A stretch of 45,853 bases of DNA from Pontibacter sp. E15-1 (GTDB lineage Bacteria > Bacteroidota > Bacteroidia > Cytophagales > Hymenobacteraceae): assembly GCF_022601975.1 (NCBI RefSeq), contig NZ_JAKVIR010000007.1, positions 1 through 45,853 of the forward strand. The letters are read 5' to 3'. The notes beneath the pieces are model-generated. The model ran no database searches. It was given only the letters and a program-made list of their open reading frames with translations, and had not been told where the DNA came from. Below, piece by piece: positions 16,794 to 24,994 of this stretch. Numbering within the stretch: position 1 is the first letter of the stretch; every line of letters begins with the position of its first letter. The translations under genes and the position numbers were made by a program.

Positions 16794-17339
16794 GGCGTTT
16801 TGGTTAGGTAATCTTTTGGTGTGACTTGAAGCGAAACGTGATTAGTCAATTACTTTTAAGGGCGAGGTCTCCCGCTTGCCATGTATAAAAATGAATTGAT
16901 TCTAGCTGACAAATGGGTGGTGGTTTCCCGAAAAAGTAATTCTTCAATATTAGGCAGCGTTGCACGGCTCACAAAAGAAGTACCTACAGCATGACTACTT
17001 AGGGGCTACGTCATGACTACTTCAGCAGGAAAGAATACAGCTATAATGGGCTGGTAATCAGTTTTATATACTGATATAGGTGTAATGAGGCAGCTTCGGG
17101 GGTATGGATGCCAGGCCTAGCTGCAGAGCGAGAAGGGAAGTGGTGAGTAGGCGCTGAATTGAGGATAAAAATGATGTTAGGACATGGGCGTCCAGGCGTA
17201 ACCCCTACCAAACCAGCAACATTATACCCATCAAACTGAAGCATCACCCCTGTCTATAGAGGTGTGTAGTTGGTCGCCGTTGTGCATTTGCACGGCGGTA
17301 AAAAGCAAAGCTGTAAACTATTTTGATATATCCTGAAGC
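16794..17339. other. Control region of the glucan operon
   Basis: About 550 bp with no convincing gene; the open frame at 17041-17247 (-) has no recognisable features. It should contain the susC promoter, but I found no clear TAnnTTTG box on the - strand. It holds the direct repeat described at 16984-17022, 190-230 bp upstream of susC. Confidence 0.5.
16984..17022. promoter_or_regulatory. Paired direct repeat upstream of susC, candidate operator
   Basis: CTACNNCATGACTACTT occurs at 16984-17000 and again at 17006-17022, identical at 15 of 17 positions with a period of exactly 22 bp, about two helical turns. Two half-sites on the same DNA face upstream of an inducible operon are what a dimeric activator such as the HTH regulator at 4154 would need. 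Binding is inferred. Confidence 0.5.
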
Positions 17340-18305
17340 TTATCCGCGCACCACCAGATAGCCGATGTAGCTGAAGTAGATCAGCAGGAAGAAGACGCCT
17401 TTCCAGCGGTCGATGGTGTTTTTGCGGGGGAGGGGCATCGCCAAAATGAGGAGCGTGCTGGCGAAGATCATCATCACGATGTCGGAGTTGCTCACCACAT
17501 CAAACGGAAGCGGGCGGATCAGGGCGCTGACACCCAGAATCCAGAGGAGGTTGAAGATGTTGGAGCCCACCACATTGCCCACCGCAATGTCGATGTTGCG
17601 GCGGAATGCGGCCGTGGCAGAGGTGACCAGCTCGGGGAGCGACGTGCCAATAGCTACAACGGTAAGGCCGATGAACGACTCACTCATGCCAAATGACTGC
17701 GCAATGTGTACCGCCCCATCCACTACCCATTTGCCCCCCAGGAACAGGCCGCCCGCGCCCAGCACAATCATCAGCACCGATTTTCTGATGGGCATCACGG
17801 GTTCATCGGACTGCTGCGCCAGCACTTCTTCTTTGTTGGTTTTCGCGATATGGTAAATGTAGACCATAAACAAGACGAAGAAGAACAGGAGCACGATTCC
17901 ATCCACGCGGCTGATGTATAGCTCGGTGCGGTTATAGAGCAGGGTGGCGTTGGCCAGAAAGCCCACCAGCAGCGTAGCGATGAGTGAGAAGGGAAGCTCG
18001 TTCAGGATGGTGTTCTTGTTGATCGGCAGCGGGCAGATAATGGCAGTTACCCCCAAAATGAGCAGCAGGTTGGCCACATTGCTGCCGAACACGTTGCCGA
18101 TGGCCAGCTCAGACTGTCCCTGCAGGCTCGACAGCACGTTGATGATCAGTTCGGGCAGCGAGGTGCCAAACGACACCACCGTGAGCCCCACCACCATGTC
18201 TGACAGGCCAAAGCTCCTGGCCACAGACGAGGCCCCGGCCACAAGCACATCCGCGCCCTTGATGAGCAAGACAAATCCGATAGCGAAGAGGAAGTATAGC
18301 AGCAT
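17340..18305 (-). CDS. Calcium/sodium antiporter (CaCA family, YrbG-like)
   Basis: A 321-residue inner-membrane exchanger with about ten hydrophobic segments in two inverted halves. Both alpha-repeats are intact: GTSLPEL (E52) followed by GNVFGSN in the first half, and GTSLPEL followed by GNVVGSN in the second. These line the ion-binding site in the cation/Ca2+ exchanger superfamily. Length fits bacterial YrbG-type members. It probably expels Ca2+ in exchange for Na+ or H+. It is transcribed on its own, with no obvious operon partner, on the same strand as the glucan operon but separated from it by more than 500 bp. Confidence 0.9.
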   Translation of the reverse strand: MLLYFLFAIGFVLLIKGADVLVAGASSVARSFGLSDMVVGLTVVSFGTSLPELIINVLSSLQGQSELAIGNVFGSNVANLLLILGVTAIICPLPINKNTILNELPFSLIATLLVGFLANATLLYNRTELYISRVDGIVLLFFFVLFMVYIYHIAKTNKEEVLAQQSDEPVMPIRKSVLMIVLGAGGLFLGGKWVVDGAVHIAQSFGMSESFIGLTVVAIGTSLPELVTSATAAFRRNIDIAVGNVVGSNIFNLLWILGVSALIRPLPFDVVSNSDIVMMIFASTLLILAMPLPRKNTIDRWKGVFFLLIYFSYIGYLVVRG

Positions 18306-18372
18306 GGCTGGCGAGGTATGGTATGTCCGGCTTTGTCAGAAGTAATACGACCGGATGCGATGGAGAATGCTT

Positions 18373-18418
18373 AAAAAAAGATGGCTGCCCCTATAGCCTG
18401 AAGCCATGGGCAGCCATC
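18373..18418 (-). terminator. Terminator of yebC
   Basis: On the - strand, gatggctgccc (18418-18408) pairs perfectly with gggcagccatc (18390-18380), followed by a seven-T tract. It lies about 20 nt after the yebC stop. Confidence 0.85.
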
Positions 18419-18438
18419 GGTATAACTTATGCGGCAGC

Positions 18439-19146
18439 CTACGCCATGTTGTGGTATACGGCTTGCACATCGTCGTCTTCCTCGAAGCGCTCGATCAGGC
18501 CCAGCACTTCTTCTTCCTGCTCTTCTGTCAGCTCGGTTCGGGTGGTCGGGATGCGCTGCACATCGGCACTAATCACCTCCAGGCCTTTTTCCTCCAGCCC
18601 CTTCTGCATGTTGCCAAACTCCGTGAAAGGCGTCTCGATGATGATTTCCTCCTCGTGCTCATAGATCTCCTCGGCGCCAAAGTCGATCAGCTCCAGCTCC
18701 AGTTCCTCCAGGTTCACGCCTTCGGCGGCTATTTTAAAGATACCCTTACGGTCGAACATGAAATCCAGGGAGCCGGTTTTGCCCAGGGAGCCTCCGCCTT
18801 TGGAGAAATGCATGCGCACGTTGGCTACGGTGCGGTTCAGGTTGTCTGTGGCGCACTCAATCACCACCGCAATGCCGTGGGGGGCATACCCTTCGTATAC
18901 AATCTCCTCGTAATCTTTCTCTTCTTTGGATGAAGCCCGCTTGATGGCCGCCTCAATGCGGTCTTTCGGCATGTTCACGCCCTTCGCGTTTTGGATCGCG
19001 GTGCGCAAACGTGAGTTGGTGTCTGGGCTGGGTCCGCTTTCTTTCACCGCCATCACAATCTCTTTGCCGAGGCGCGTGAAAGCCTTCGACATTTTGTCCC
19101 AACGCTTGAACTTGCGGGCCTTTCTGAATTCAAATGCTCTTCCCAT
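18439..19146 (-). CDS. yebC: YebC/PmpR family regulatory protein (TACO1-like)
   Basis: A 235-residue member of the YebC/TACO1 family. It has the N-terminal MGRAFEFRKARK, which replaces the proteobacterial MAGHSKWANIKHRK form and is usual in Bacteroidota. This is followed by KEIVMAVKESGPSPDTNSRL, NMPKDRIEAAIKRA and the central GYAPHGIAVVIECATDN motif. The C-terminus is acidic (EEQEEEVLGLIERFEEDDDVQAVYHN). Family members act as transcription regulators or help ribosomes through proline-rich stretches; which applies here is not shown. It is monocistronic with its own terminator and a candidate promoter 24 nt upstream. Confidence 0.93.
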   Translation of the reverse strand: MGRAFEFRKARKFKRWDKMSKAFTRLGKEIVMAVKESGPSPDTNSRLRTAIQNAKGVNMPKDRIEAAIKRASSKEEKDYEEIVYEGYAPHGIAVVIECATDNLNRTVANVRMHFSKGGGSLGKTGSLDFMFDRKGIFKIAAEGVNLEELELELIDFGAEEIYEHEEEIIIETPFTEFGNMQKGLEEKGLEVISADVQRIPTTRTELTEEQEEEVLGLIERFEEDDDVQAVYHNMA

Positions 19147-19169
19147 GGTATGAGTTACGTGTTGTTATA

Positions 19170-19177
19170 CAAAGTTA
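19170..19177 (-). promoter_or_regulatory. Candidate -7 box for yebC
   Basis: On the - strand this reads TAACTTTG, matching TAnnTTTG, 24 bp before the yebC ATG, giving a short leader. No matching -33 TTTG is seen. Confidence 0.4.
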
Positions 19178-19345
19178 GGCAGCTTCCCTGAAAATTGGTA
19201 GTTTTTTGATCGTTGGATTGCCCAAATGCTTGCTGAGGTATATGGCGCTAACTTTTGAAAGGGTATAAGATGCTATTGGTTTGATATCGAAATGTATTTG
19301 AAAGTTTCATCAGAGGCCATCTCAGCAGTCAATAATGAGCACCCA

Positions 19346-19981
19346 CTACCGCCTGACGGGCTGCGGATGAAAGTCTGAGATGCGCAGTTGCTGCTCGCAA
19401 AAACCATATTCGTGCAGTATGTTGGAGCCCACGATGATGAGGCGGTCTGCCTGGTTTAGGGCCACATGCTCCTGATACCAGGCCACACCGTCCTGATCGA
19501 GGTTGGTGGTAGGCTCATCAAGCAGCAACAGCGCCGTGTCTGAGTAGATGGCCAGCCCGAGCTTTAGCCGCTGCTTCATACCGGAGGAAAAATCCTTCAC
19601 AAACTTATTGCTGGATTTCTGCAGGCCCATACGGTCGATCAGGGCGGTATGGGAGAGGCCCTGTCGCAACGGTTTGAAGCGGGTATGGAAGGCAATGAGC
19701 TCCGTGAGGGTGAAGTCCTCGACGAGCTCCAGGTAGGGTGCCGTAAGCGAGAGGTGGCGGTATACCTCGTCAGGGGCTATTGTTTGCCCGCCAGCCGTGT
19801 AGGCTATTTCGCCCTCGCTGTGCAGGTTGTGCCCGGCAATTATCGTGAGAAGTGTGGATTTTCCGGAGCCGTTGTGCCCCAGTATGGCATAAGATGAGCC
19901 TGAGTCGAAGGTATAAGACAGGCCCCGGAAAATCCACTCGTAGTTGTAGCGTTTACCTAAATTGCTTAGGCTAATTTGCAT
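19346..19981 (-). CDS. ABC transporter ATP-binding protein
   Basis: A single ATPase domain of 211 residues from the chosen start. Walker A is GHNGSGKST, the signature is FSSGMKQR (a variant of LSGGQ), and Walker B is LLLLDEPTTNLD. I start at the ATG at 19981 because it begins the beta-strand typical of the fold (MQISLSNLGKRY); an open frame continues upstream only inside lpxA. This ATG overlaps the lpxA stop by 11 nt, indicating translational coupling. The role is unknown. No permease gene adjoins, so the partner is encoded elsewhere. Linkage to lipid A genes hints at envelope traffic, but it lacks anything that identifies it as LptB. Confidence 0.85.
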   Translation of the reverse strand: MQISLSNLGKRYNYEWIFRGLSYTFDSGSSYAILGHNGSGKSTLLTIIAGHNLHSEGEIAYTAGGQTIAPDEVYRHLSLTAPYLELVEDFTLTELIAFHTRFKPLRQGLSHTALIDRMGLQKSSNKFVKDFSSGMKQRLKLGLAIYSDTALLLLDEPTTNLDQDGVAWYQEHVALNQADRLIIVGSNILHEYGFCEQQLRISDFHPQPVRR

Positions 19982-20762
19982 CTTTTGTGAAATAGCTCTT
20001 GATGATACCGCGGCCGGAGTTGCGCACAAAATTCAGGATCTCGTCGCGCTCTTTGCTTGGTGCCAGCTCTATCTCGATTTTATCAAGGGCCTCGGTATAG
20101 TTCAGCCCGCTCATGAAGATCAGGCGGTATACATGCTGAATGTCGTTTATCTGCTCGCTGGTAAAGCCCCTGCGGCGCAGCCCGATAGAGTTGATGCCGG
20201 CATAGGTAAGCGGCTCGCGGGCAGCTTTTACGTAGGGCGGCACGTCCTTGCGGATCAAAGAGCCACCCGACACCATGGCGTGCGCCCCGATCCTGACGAA
20301 CTGGTGCGCTGCGCTGGAACCGCCGATGATGGCGTATTCGCCCATCTCCACGTGCCCGCCCAACTGCACAGCGTTTACCAGGATGCAGTTGTTGCCAATG
20401 ATGCAGTCGTGCGCAATGTGGGCATACGACATCACGAGGCAATTGCTCCCGATCACGGTTTTCATCTTGTCGATCGTGCCGCGGCTCACGGTCACGCACT
20501 CCCGGATTACGGTATTGTCGCCAATGACGGCAATGGTGTCTTCGCCGGCAAACTTCAGGTCCTGCGGCACAGAGGAAATAACGGCCCCCGGGAAAATCTT
20601 GCAGTTCTTACCGATGCGGGCCCCCTCCATGATGGTCACGTTGGGTCCGATCCAGGTGCCCTCGCCAATCTCCACGTTTTTGTAGATCGTGGAAAAGGGC
20701 TCCACCACCACGTTCTGCGCGATCTTAGCCTCTGGGTGTATATATGCTAATGGCTGGTTCAT
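19971..20762 (-). CDS. lpxA: UDP-N-acetylglucosamine acyltransferase LpxA
   Basis: A 263-residue left-handed beta-helix protein built of hexapeptide repeats (for example VEIGEGTWIGPNVTI, AVIGDNTVIRE). The catalytic His is H118 in AHIAHDC, equivalent to E. coli H125. The C-terminal helical domain with NSIGLRRRGFTSEQI is characteristic of LpxA and not of LpxD. It catalyses the first step of lipid A synthesis, 3-O-acylation of UDP-GlcNAc, in the cytoplasm. The start ATG overlaps the lpxC-fabZ stop by 4 nt (ATGA), so the two are coupled. Confidence 0.96.
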   Translation of the reverse strand: MNQPLAYIHPEAKIAQNVVVEPFSTIYKNVEIGEGTWIGPNVTIMEGARIGKNCKIFPGAVISSVPQDLKFAGEDTIAVIGDNTVIRECVTVSRGTIDKMKTVIGSNCLVMSYAHIAHDCIIGNNCILVNAVQLGGHVEMGEYAIIGGSSAAHQFVRIGAHAMVSGGSLIRKDVPPYVKAAREPLTYAGINSIGLRRRGFTSEQINDIQHVYRLIFMSGLNYTEALDKIEIELAPSKERDEILNFVRNSGRGIIKSYFTKDAN

Positions 20763-22153
20763 GCGTCTTTTTTTACTATGCTTGCCGACATTTCAGCTTC
20801 CATCACCAGTTGTCCCGCTACAAAAGCCTGACCGCTCATTTTGGCAATTCCGCGCTTTATAGGCGCCAGCAACTCACATTTAAAAATGATTGTGTCTCCG
20901 GGGATGACCTTGCGCTTGAAGCGGCACTTGTCTATCCCCAGGAAGTAAGTCCAGTAGTCCTCCGGATTTTCTACCGTGCTCAGCACAAGAATCCCGCCAG
21001 TCTGGGCCATGGCCTCTATCTGAATCACGCCGGGCAACACCGGGTTACCCGGGAAGTGCCCCTGAAAGAACGGTTCATTCAAGGTTATATTTTTCACACC
21101 TGTAACAGTCGTCTCATCCAGGTGGATTATCTTGTCGATCAGCAGAAAAGGATAGCGGTGTGGCAGGGTAGCGGCAATCTGGTTGATGTCCATCACCGGC
21201 TTCTTCTTCGGGTCGTAGGTAGGCACGTTTTTAATGCTGGCGTCCCGGATCATCTTTTTCACCTTCTTGGCGAAAGCCACATTGGCCGCGTGGCCAGGGC
21301 GGGCCGCCAGGATCTGGCCTTTAATTGGCCTGCCGATCAGGGCCAGGTCGCCCATCAGGTCCAGCAACTTGTGGCGGGCAGGCTCATTTCTGAAGCGCAG
21401 GTCGGTGTTGTTCAGCACCCCCTCCGCTTTTACCTGTACCTTCGGCTTCTTGAGCAGGTCCGACAGGTAGGCCAGTTCCTCCTCCTTCACCACGCGGTCC
21501 ACGATCACGATGGCATTGTCCAGGTCGCCGCCCTTGATCAGATTTTGCTTGTAAAGCGCCTCCAGCTCGTGCAGGAACACAAACGTGCGGCACGGGGCGA
21601 TTTCGCCCTCAAACTGCTCCATGTTGGTGATAGACGCGTGCTGGCTTCCCAGCACAGGCGAGTTGTAATCCACCATGGCGGTCAGGCGGTAGTCGTCCAG
21701 GGGCAGGGCCACGATCTCCACGCCCCGGCTCTCATCCTTGTAGGTGATGCCCGAGGTGATTTCGAAGTAGTTGCGCAGCGCGTTCTGCTCTTCCAGCCCC
21801 ACGCTTTGCAGCGCCTTCACAAACTCAATGGAAGACCCGTCCATGATGGGAGGCTCCGGGCCGTCCAGCTCGATTAGCACATTGTCCAGCTGGAGGCCGA
21901 CCAGCGCGGCCAGGGTATGCTCCACGGTGTTCACGCGCGCGCCGTTCTGCTCAATGGTGGTTCCCCGCGACAGGTCTACCACATTGTCCACATCGGCGGC
22001 GACAATGGGTTGGCCAGGCAGGTCAATGCGCTGAAACTTAAAGCCATGGTTCACAGGGGCAGGCCTGAAGGTCATGTTTGACACTACACCTGTATGCAAC
22101 CCAATGCCCGATATGGTTACCGGTGCTTTTATGGTATGCTGTTTATCGTTCAT
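20759..22153 (-). CDS. lpxC-fabZ: Bifunctional LpxC deacetylase / FabZ dehydratase
   Basis: A 464-residue natural fusion known from Bacteroidota. The LpxC part (about 1-305) has the zinc ligands H79 (NTVEHTLAAL), H261 and D265 (RHKLLDLMGDL), and the catalytic His H288 (RPGHAAN). The FabZ part (about 320-464) has PHRYPFLL, the catalytic H366 in GHFPGNPVLPGV and E380 in QIEAMAQ. LpxC commits UDP-3-O-acyl-GlcNAc to lipid A, while FabZ dehydrates 3-hydroxyacyl-ACP for fatty acid synthesis. The two compete for the hydroxyacyl-ACP pool, so the fusion fixes their ratio. It lies in the order lpxD, lpxC-fabZ, lpxA. Confidence 0.97.
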   Translation of the reverse strand: MNDKQHTIKAPVTISGIGLHTGVVSNMTFRPAPVNHGFKFQRIDLPGQPIVAADVDNVVDLSRGTTIEQNGARVNTVEHTLAALVGLQLDNVLIELDGPEPPIMDGSSIEFVKALQSVGLEEQNALRNYFEITSGITYKDESRGVEIVALPLDDYRLTAMVDYNSPVLGSQHASITNMEQFEGEIAPCRTFVFLHELEALYKQNLIKGGDLDNAIVIVDRVVKEEELAYLSDLLKKPKVQVKAEGVLNNTDLRFRNEPARHKLLDLMGDLALIGRPIKGQILAARPGHAANVAFAKKVKKMIRDASIKNVPTYDPKKKPVMDINQIAATLPHRYPFLLIDKIIHLDETTVTGVKNITLNEPFFQGHFPGNPVLPGVIQIEAMAQTGGILVLSTVENPEDYWTYFLGIDKCRFKRKVIPGDTIIFKCELLAPIKRGIAKMSGQAFVAGQLVMEAEMSASIVKKDA

Positions 22154-22199
22154 GCACGTATCTTAGTCGTGTAAAGTGCTTGCTGCGGAATAACAAGAG

Positions 22200-22218
22200 C
22201 GGCAGCAAAATGCTGCCG
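22200..22218. other. Short perfect hairpin between lpxD and lpxC-fabZ
   Basis: cggcagca (22200-22207) pairs with tgctgccg (22211-22218) around a 3-nt loop, in the 182-bp gap. On the - strand the following T-tract is weak (ctcttgttatt). It could be a leaky lpxD terminator, or, if the promoter at 22265 is real, a leader hairpin in front of lpxC-fabZ. Confidence 0.45.
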
Positions 22219-22264
22219 TCATTTATAATAAAGCAGGGAAGGGGTATGAAACCCTTTGCCGTTG

Positions 22265-22272
22265 CAAACTTA
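22265..22272 (-). promoter_or_regulatory. Candidate -7 box for lpxC-fabZ-lpxA
   Basis: On the - strand this reads TAAGTTTG, matching TAnnTTTG, 112 bp before the lpxC-fabZ start; the -33 region is poor. If used, lpxC-fabZ has its own start site in addition to read-through from lpxD. Confidence 0.35.
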
Positions 22273-22335
22273 AGATTTTATATAAGCTATTGCCACTTTT
22301 TATTCGGAAAGTAGCGCCTGTGTAGGACGGGGTGT

Positions 22336-23364
22336 TCAGTCCTCGCTTTTTGCTTTGAGGAGCTCGACCTCACGCTGCAGCTCCGGCAATTTGCGGAATA
22401 CCGTCATGGCACGCAGGTTTTGCTTGTAGTCGAAGGCAGGGGAGCCCTGAATGATGGTGCCTGTCTCCTTCACCGATTTCGAAACGCCCGACTGCGCCCC
22501 CACTGTGGTTTTGTTGGCGATGGAAATATGCCCCACTATACCCACCTGGCCCGCGATCACGCAGTTGTCGCCAATTTTGGTGGACCCGGAGATGCCTGTC
22601 TGGGAGGCGATCACCGTGTTCTGGCCCACTTCCACATTGTGCGCAATCTGCACCAGGTTGTCTATCTTGGTGCCTTTCCGGATGCGGGTGGCGCCCATGG
22701 TCGCACAGTCTATCGTGGCGTTGGCACCGATAGACACCTCGTCTTCCAGCACCACGTTTCCGATCTGCGGGATGGCTTTGTAGGTGCCGTCAGGCTGCGG
22801 CGCGAAACCAAAGCCATCGCTGCCCAGCACCGCTCCCGCGTGAATGGTGCAGTTGCTTCCTACCTCCGTGTTGGTATACAGCTTTGCCCCCGCAAAAATA
22901 GTCGTGTTGTCGCCTATCCGCACATTGTCGCCGATGTATACCTGCGGGAAGATGCGCACATTCTGGCCGATCCGGCAGTTGTTGCCGATATAGGAAAAGG
23001 CGCCCCGGTAGTGGTTCTCGCCAATCTGGCTCTCCGCGCCCATGTGGCAGGGTTCCTCCACGCCTGTTTTGGAGGCAAGCAGCGCTGTGTGGTAGTAGTG
23101 CAACAGGGTAGAAAAGCTGGAATAGGGGTCGGACACGCGTATGAGCGCCGCGGAAACAGGTTTCTTCACTTCCAGTTTGTCCGATACAATCACTGCGCTG
23201 CCCTGCGTAGAATACAAGAAAGGCTCATACTTGGGGTTCGAGAGGAAAGCAAGCGCGCCTGCCTGGGCCTCTTCTATCTTTGCTAAGGTGCTGACCTTTA
23301 TCTGGTTGTCTCCTTCCACCGTGCCCTGCAGCAGGTCAGCTATCTGTTGAACAGTAAATTCCAT
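22336..23364 (-). CDS. lpxD: UDP-3-O-acylglucosamine N-acyltransferase LpxD
   Basis: A 342-residue protein with an N-terminal uridine-binding domain (about 1-100, including GALAFLSNPKYEPFL) and a left-handed beta-helix (about 105-310) with the LpxD motif GSDGFGFAP (181-189). The catalytic His is H242 in QIAHNV. The C-terminal helix ends ELQREVELLKAKSED. It adds the second hydroxyacyl chain to the product of LpxC, the third committed lipid A step. It precedes lpxC-fabZ by 182 bp, which contains a hairpin and possible promoter, so it may be a separate transcript despite the shared pathway. Confidence 0.96.
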   Translation of the reverse strand: MEFTVQQIADLLQGTVEGDNQIKVSTLAKIEEAQAGALAFLSNPKYEPFLYSTQGSAVIVSDKLEVKKPVSAALIRVSDPYSSFSTLLHYYHTALLASKTGVEEPCHMGAESQIGENHYRGAFSYIGNNCRIGQNVRIFPQVYIGDNVRIGDNTTIFAGAKLYTNTEVGSNCTIHAGAVLGSDGFGFAPQPDGTYKAIPQIGNVVLEDEVSIGANATIDCATMGATRIRKGTKIDNLVQIAHNVEVGQNTVIASQTGISGSTKIGDNCVIAGQVGIVGHISIANKTTVGAQSGVSKSVKETGTIIQGSPAFDYKQNLRAMTVFRKLPELQREVELLKAKSED

Positions 23365-23543
23365 GTTGTAAAATTAGGGCAAAAACTCAAAAACGCTACT
23401 GCTTAGGGAGTGCAAATTTGCAAAAAGCGGAATCGGGTTTAACAGCAAGACCCCATTTAGCTATATAGGGTTGCACAGGCACACAGTCCGTGGCTATACA
23501 CGTTAACATAATTTGGTATGGTGGGTATGGAAAGGGGTTTTCC

Positions 23544-24776
23544 TTACAGCACCGCCACCTCCTTGGGGTAGCACACGTAGTACTTTTCCACTTTATTGCT
23601 GAGGGCACGGATATTTGGCAAGTCCGACGCTTCGGCCACATCCATCACATAGCCCGATTTCGTCAGCATGTCGATGGCCTGGCCCTCGCTGTCATAGGCG
23701 TTGTTGCCGATTTTGCCGGAGATCATCAGGTACTTCACTTCTTCCTCGCTGATGCCAAATTTCTCCTGCACCAGTTCGCTGATGCCCAGCAGCATCTCTG
23801 CCTCAATAGGTTTGGTGGAAATGATGACTTTGAAAAGCCGCCGGTTCAGGATGCTGGTTGCCAGGAAGGACAGCACTTTGTCTGGGTGGGCGGCCCACAT
23901 TTTTATACCTCCCCATACATCATGGTCGTCCAAGCTGACGAAGCGCTCCAGAATCGTGTTGTCGGTCTTAAAGTCCTGCATGGTGAGGTCGGAGGCGAGG
24001 AAAAACCGGAGACAGGGGCTGGCTGGCACCTCCACGCCCTGTTGCAGCAGTTCGCGGGCACGCTGCACCACGCGCAGCACCATGTTCTCGGCACTGATCA
24101 CAGTTTTGTGCAGGTATACCTGCCAGTACATCAGGCGGCGGCTCACCAAAAAGTTCTCGATGCTGTAAATGCCCTTTTCCTCCACCACCAGCTTGTCGTT
24201 GGCTACGTCCAGCATTTTGATGATGCGGTCGGCGCCAATCTTGCCCTCGTATACCCCTGTATAAAAGCTGTCGCGGTTCAGGTAATCCAGGCGGTCCACG
24301 TCCAGCTGGCTCGACACCAGTTGGTGGAAAAACCGCCGCTCGTAGGTGTCGGTGAATATAGCGATGGCCAGGCGCAGTTTCCCGCCAAAAGCCTCGTCAA
24401 GCAGGTGCATAATATGCAGCGAGAGGTCCTCGTGGTGGGCGTTTTTGAAAATGGCCGTCTCCAGCGCATGCGAAAATGGGCCGTGCCCGATGTCGTGCAA
24501 CAGGATGGCAATCAGCGACGCCTCGAATTCTTTGTCGTTTATTTCGTTATTTTTACTTTTCAGTGTGAGAAGCGCCGTGTTCATGAGGTGCATGGCACCC
24601 AGGGCATGGTGAAAACGCGTGTGGAGCGCCCCCGGGTATACCATCTCCGTAAGCCCTAGCTGCTTGATGCGGCGCAGGCGCTGAAAGTAGGGGTGGTTGA
24701 TGATATCGAAGATCAGGTCGGAGGGCACGGTAATAAAACCGTAGACGGGGTCGTTGAGTATTTTCTTTTTATTCAC
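23544..24776 (-). CDS. HD-domain phosphohydrolase (dGTPase-like)
   Basis: A 410-residue cytoplasmic HD-superfamily protein. The metal-binding set is visible: H56 or H57 in LHTRFHHALG, H94-D95 in LLHDIGHGPFSH, and a later Asp in DVDRLDYLNRDS. This arrangement is that of the dGTPase/SAMHD1-like branch (YdhJ-type), which hydrolyses nucleotides or phosphate esters. The actual substrate is unknown. Length matches the Bacteroidota homologues that commonly sit beside lpxD. It is on the same strand as the lpx genes, 179 bp upstream of lpxD, and divergent from porX. Confidence 0.85.
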   Translation of the reverse strand: MNKKKILNDPVYGFITVPSDLIFDIINHPYFQRLRRIKQLGLTEMVYPGALHTRFHHALGAMHLMNTALLTLKSKNNEINDKEFEASLIAILLHDIGHGPFSHALETAIFKNAHHEDLSLHIMHLLDEAFGGKLRLAIAIFTDTYERRFFHQLVSSQLDVDRLDYLNRDSFYTGVYEGKIGADRIIKMLDVANDKLVVEEKGIYSIENFLVSRRLMYWQVYLHKTVISAENMVLRVVQRARELLQQGVEVPASPCLRFFLASDLTMQDFKTDNTILERFVSLDDHDVWGGIKMWAAHPDKVLSFLATSILNRRLFKVIISTKPIEAEMLLGISELVQEKFGISEEEVKYLMISGKIGNNAYDSEGQAIDMLTKSGYVMDVAEASDLPNIRALSNKVEKYYVCYPKEVAVL

Positions 24777-24913
24777 TGAAAGTAGGATTGATTGTTGGTT
24801 GCTAATGGTTGATTGTTGCCAACATACCAGAAGGAGCTGTTATTTGCTGTTTTCTACTGCAACTTATACAAGGAACGTCTTTGCGTTACCCTTTTTCCCG
24901 TAAATGATAAATA

Positions 24914-24921
24914 TACATTTG
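24914..24921 (+). promoter_or_regulatory. Candidate -7 box for porX
   Basis: TACATTTG matches TAnnTTTG exactly and would give a leader of about 65 nt before the ATG at 24995. A TTTG at 24880-24883 is about 10 bp too far away to be the usual -33 partner. Confidence 0.45.
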
Positions 24922-24994
24922 TAACAATCCAATTATCAAACCATAGCGCGTTTAACAACTAACAAACTAACAATTAGCAACTAATTATAAAACT

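Noticed and set aside
17041..17247. 68-codon - strand frame upstream of the antiporter region
   Set aside because: No motif, signal or promoter; composition is that of spacer DNA.
23490..24659. 389-codon + strand frame opposite the HD-domain gene
   Set aside because: Shadow frame rich in His/Val/Gln, no recognisable domain.
24880..24921. TTTG at 24880 as the -33 partner of TACATTTG at 24914
   Set aside because: The spacer is 30 nt; the consensus needs about 19-21.
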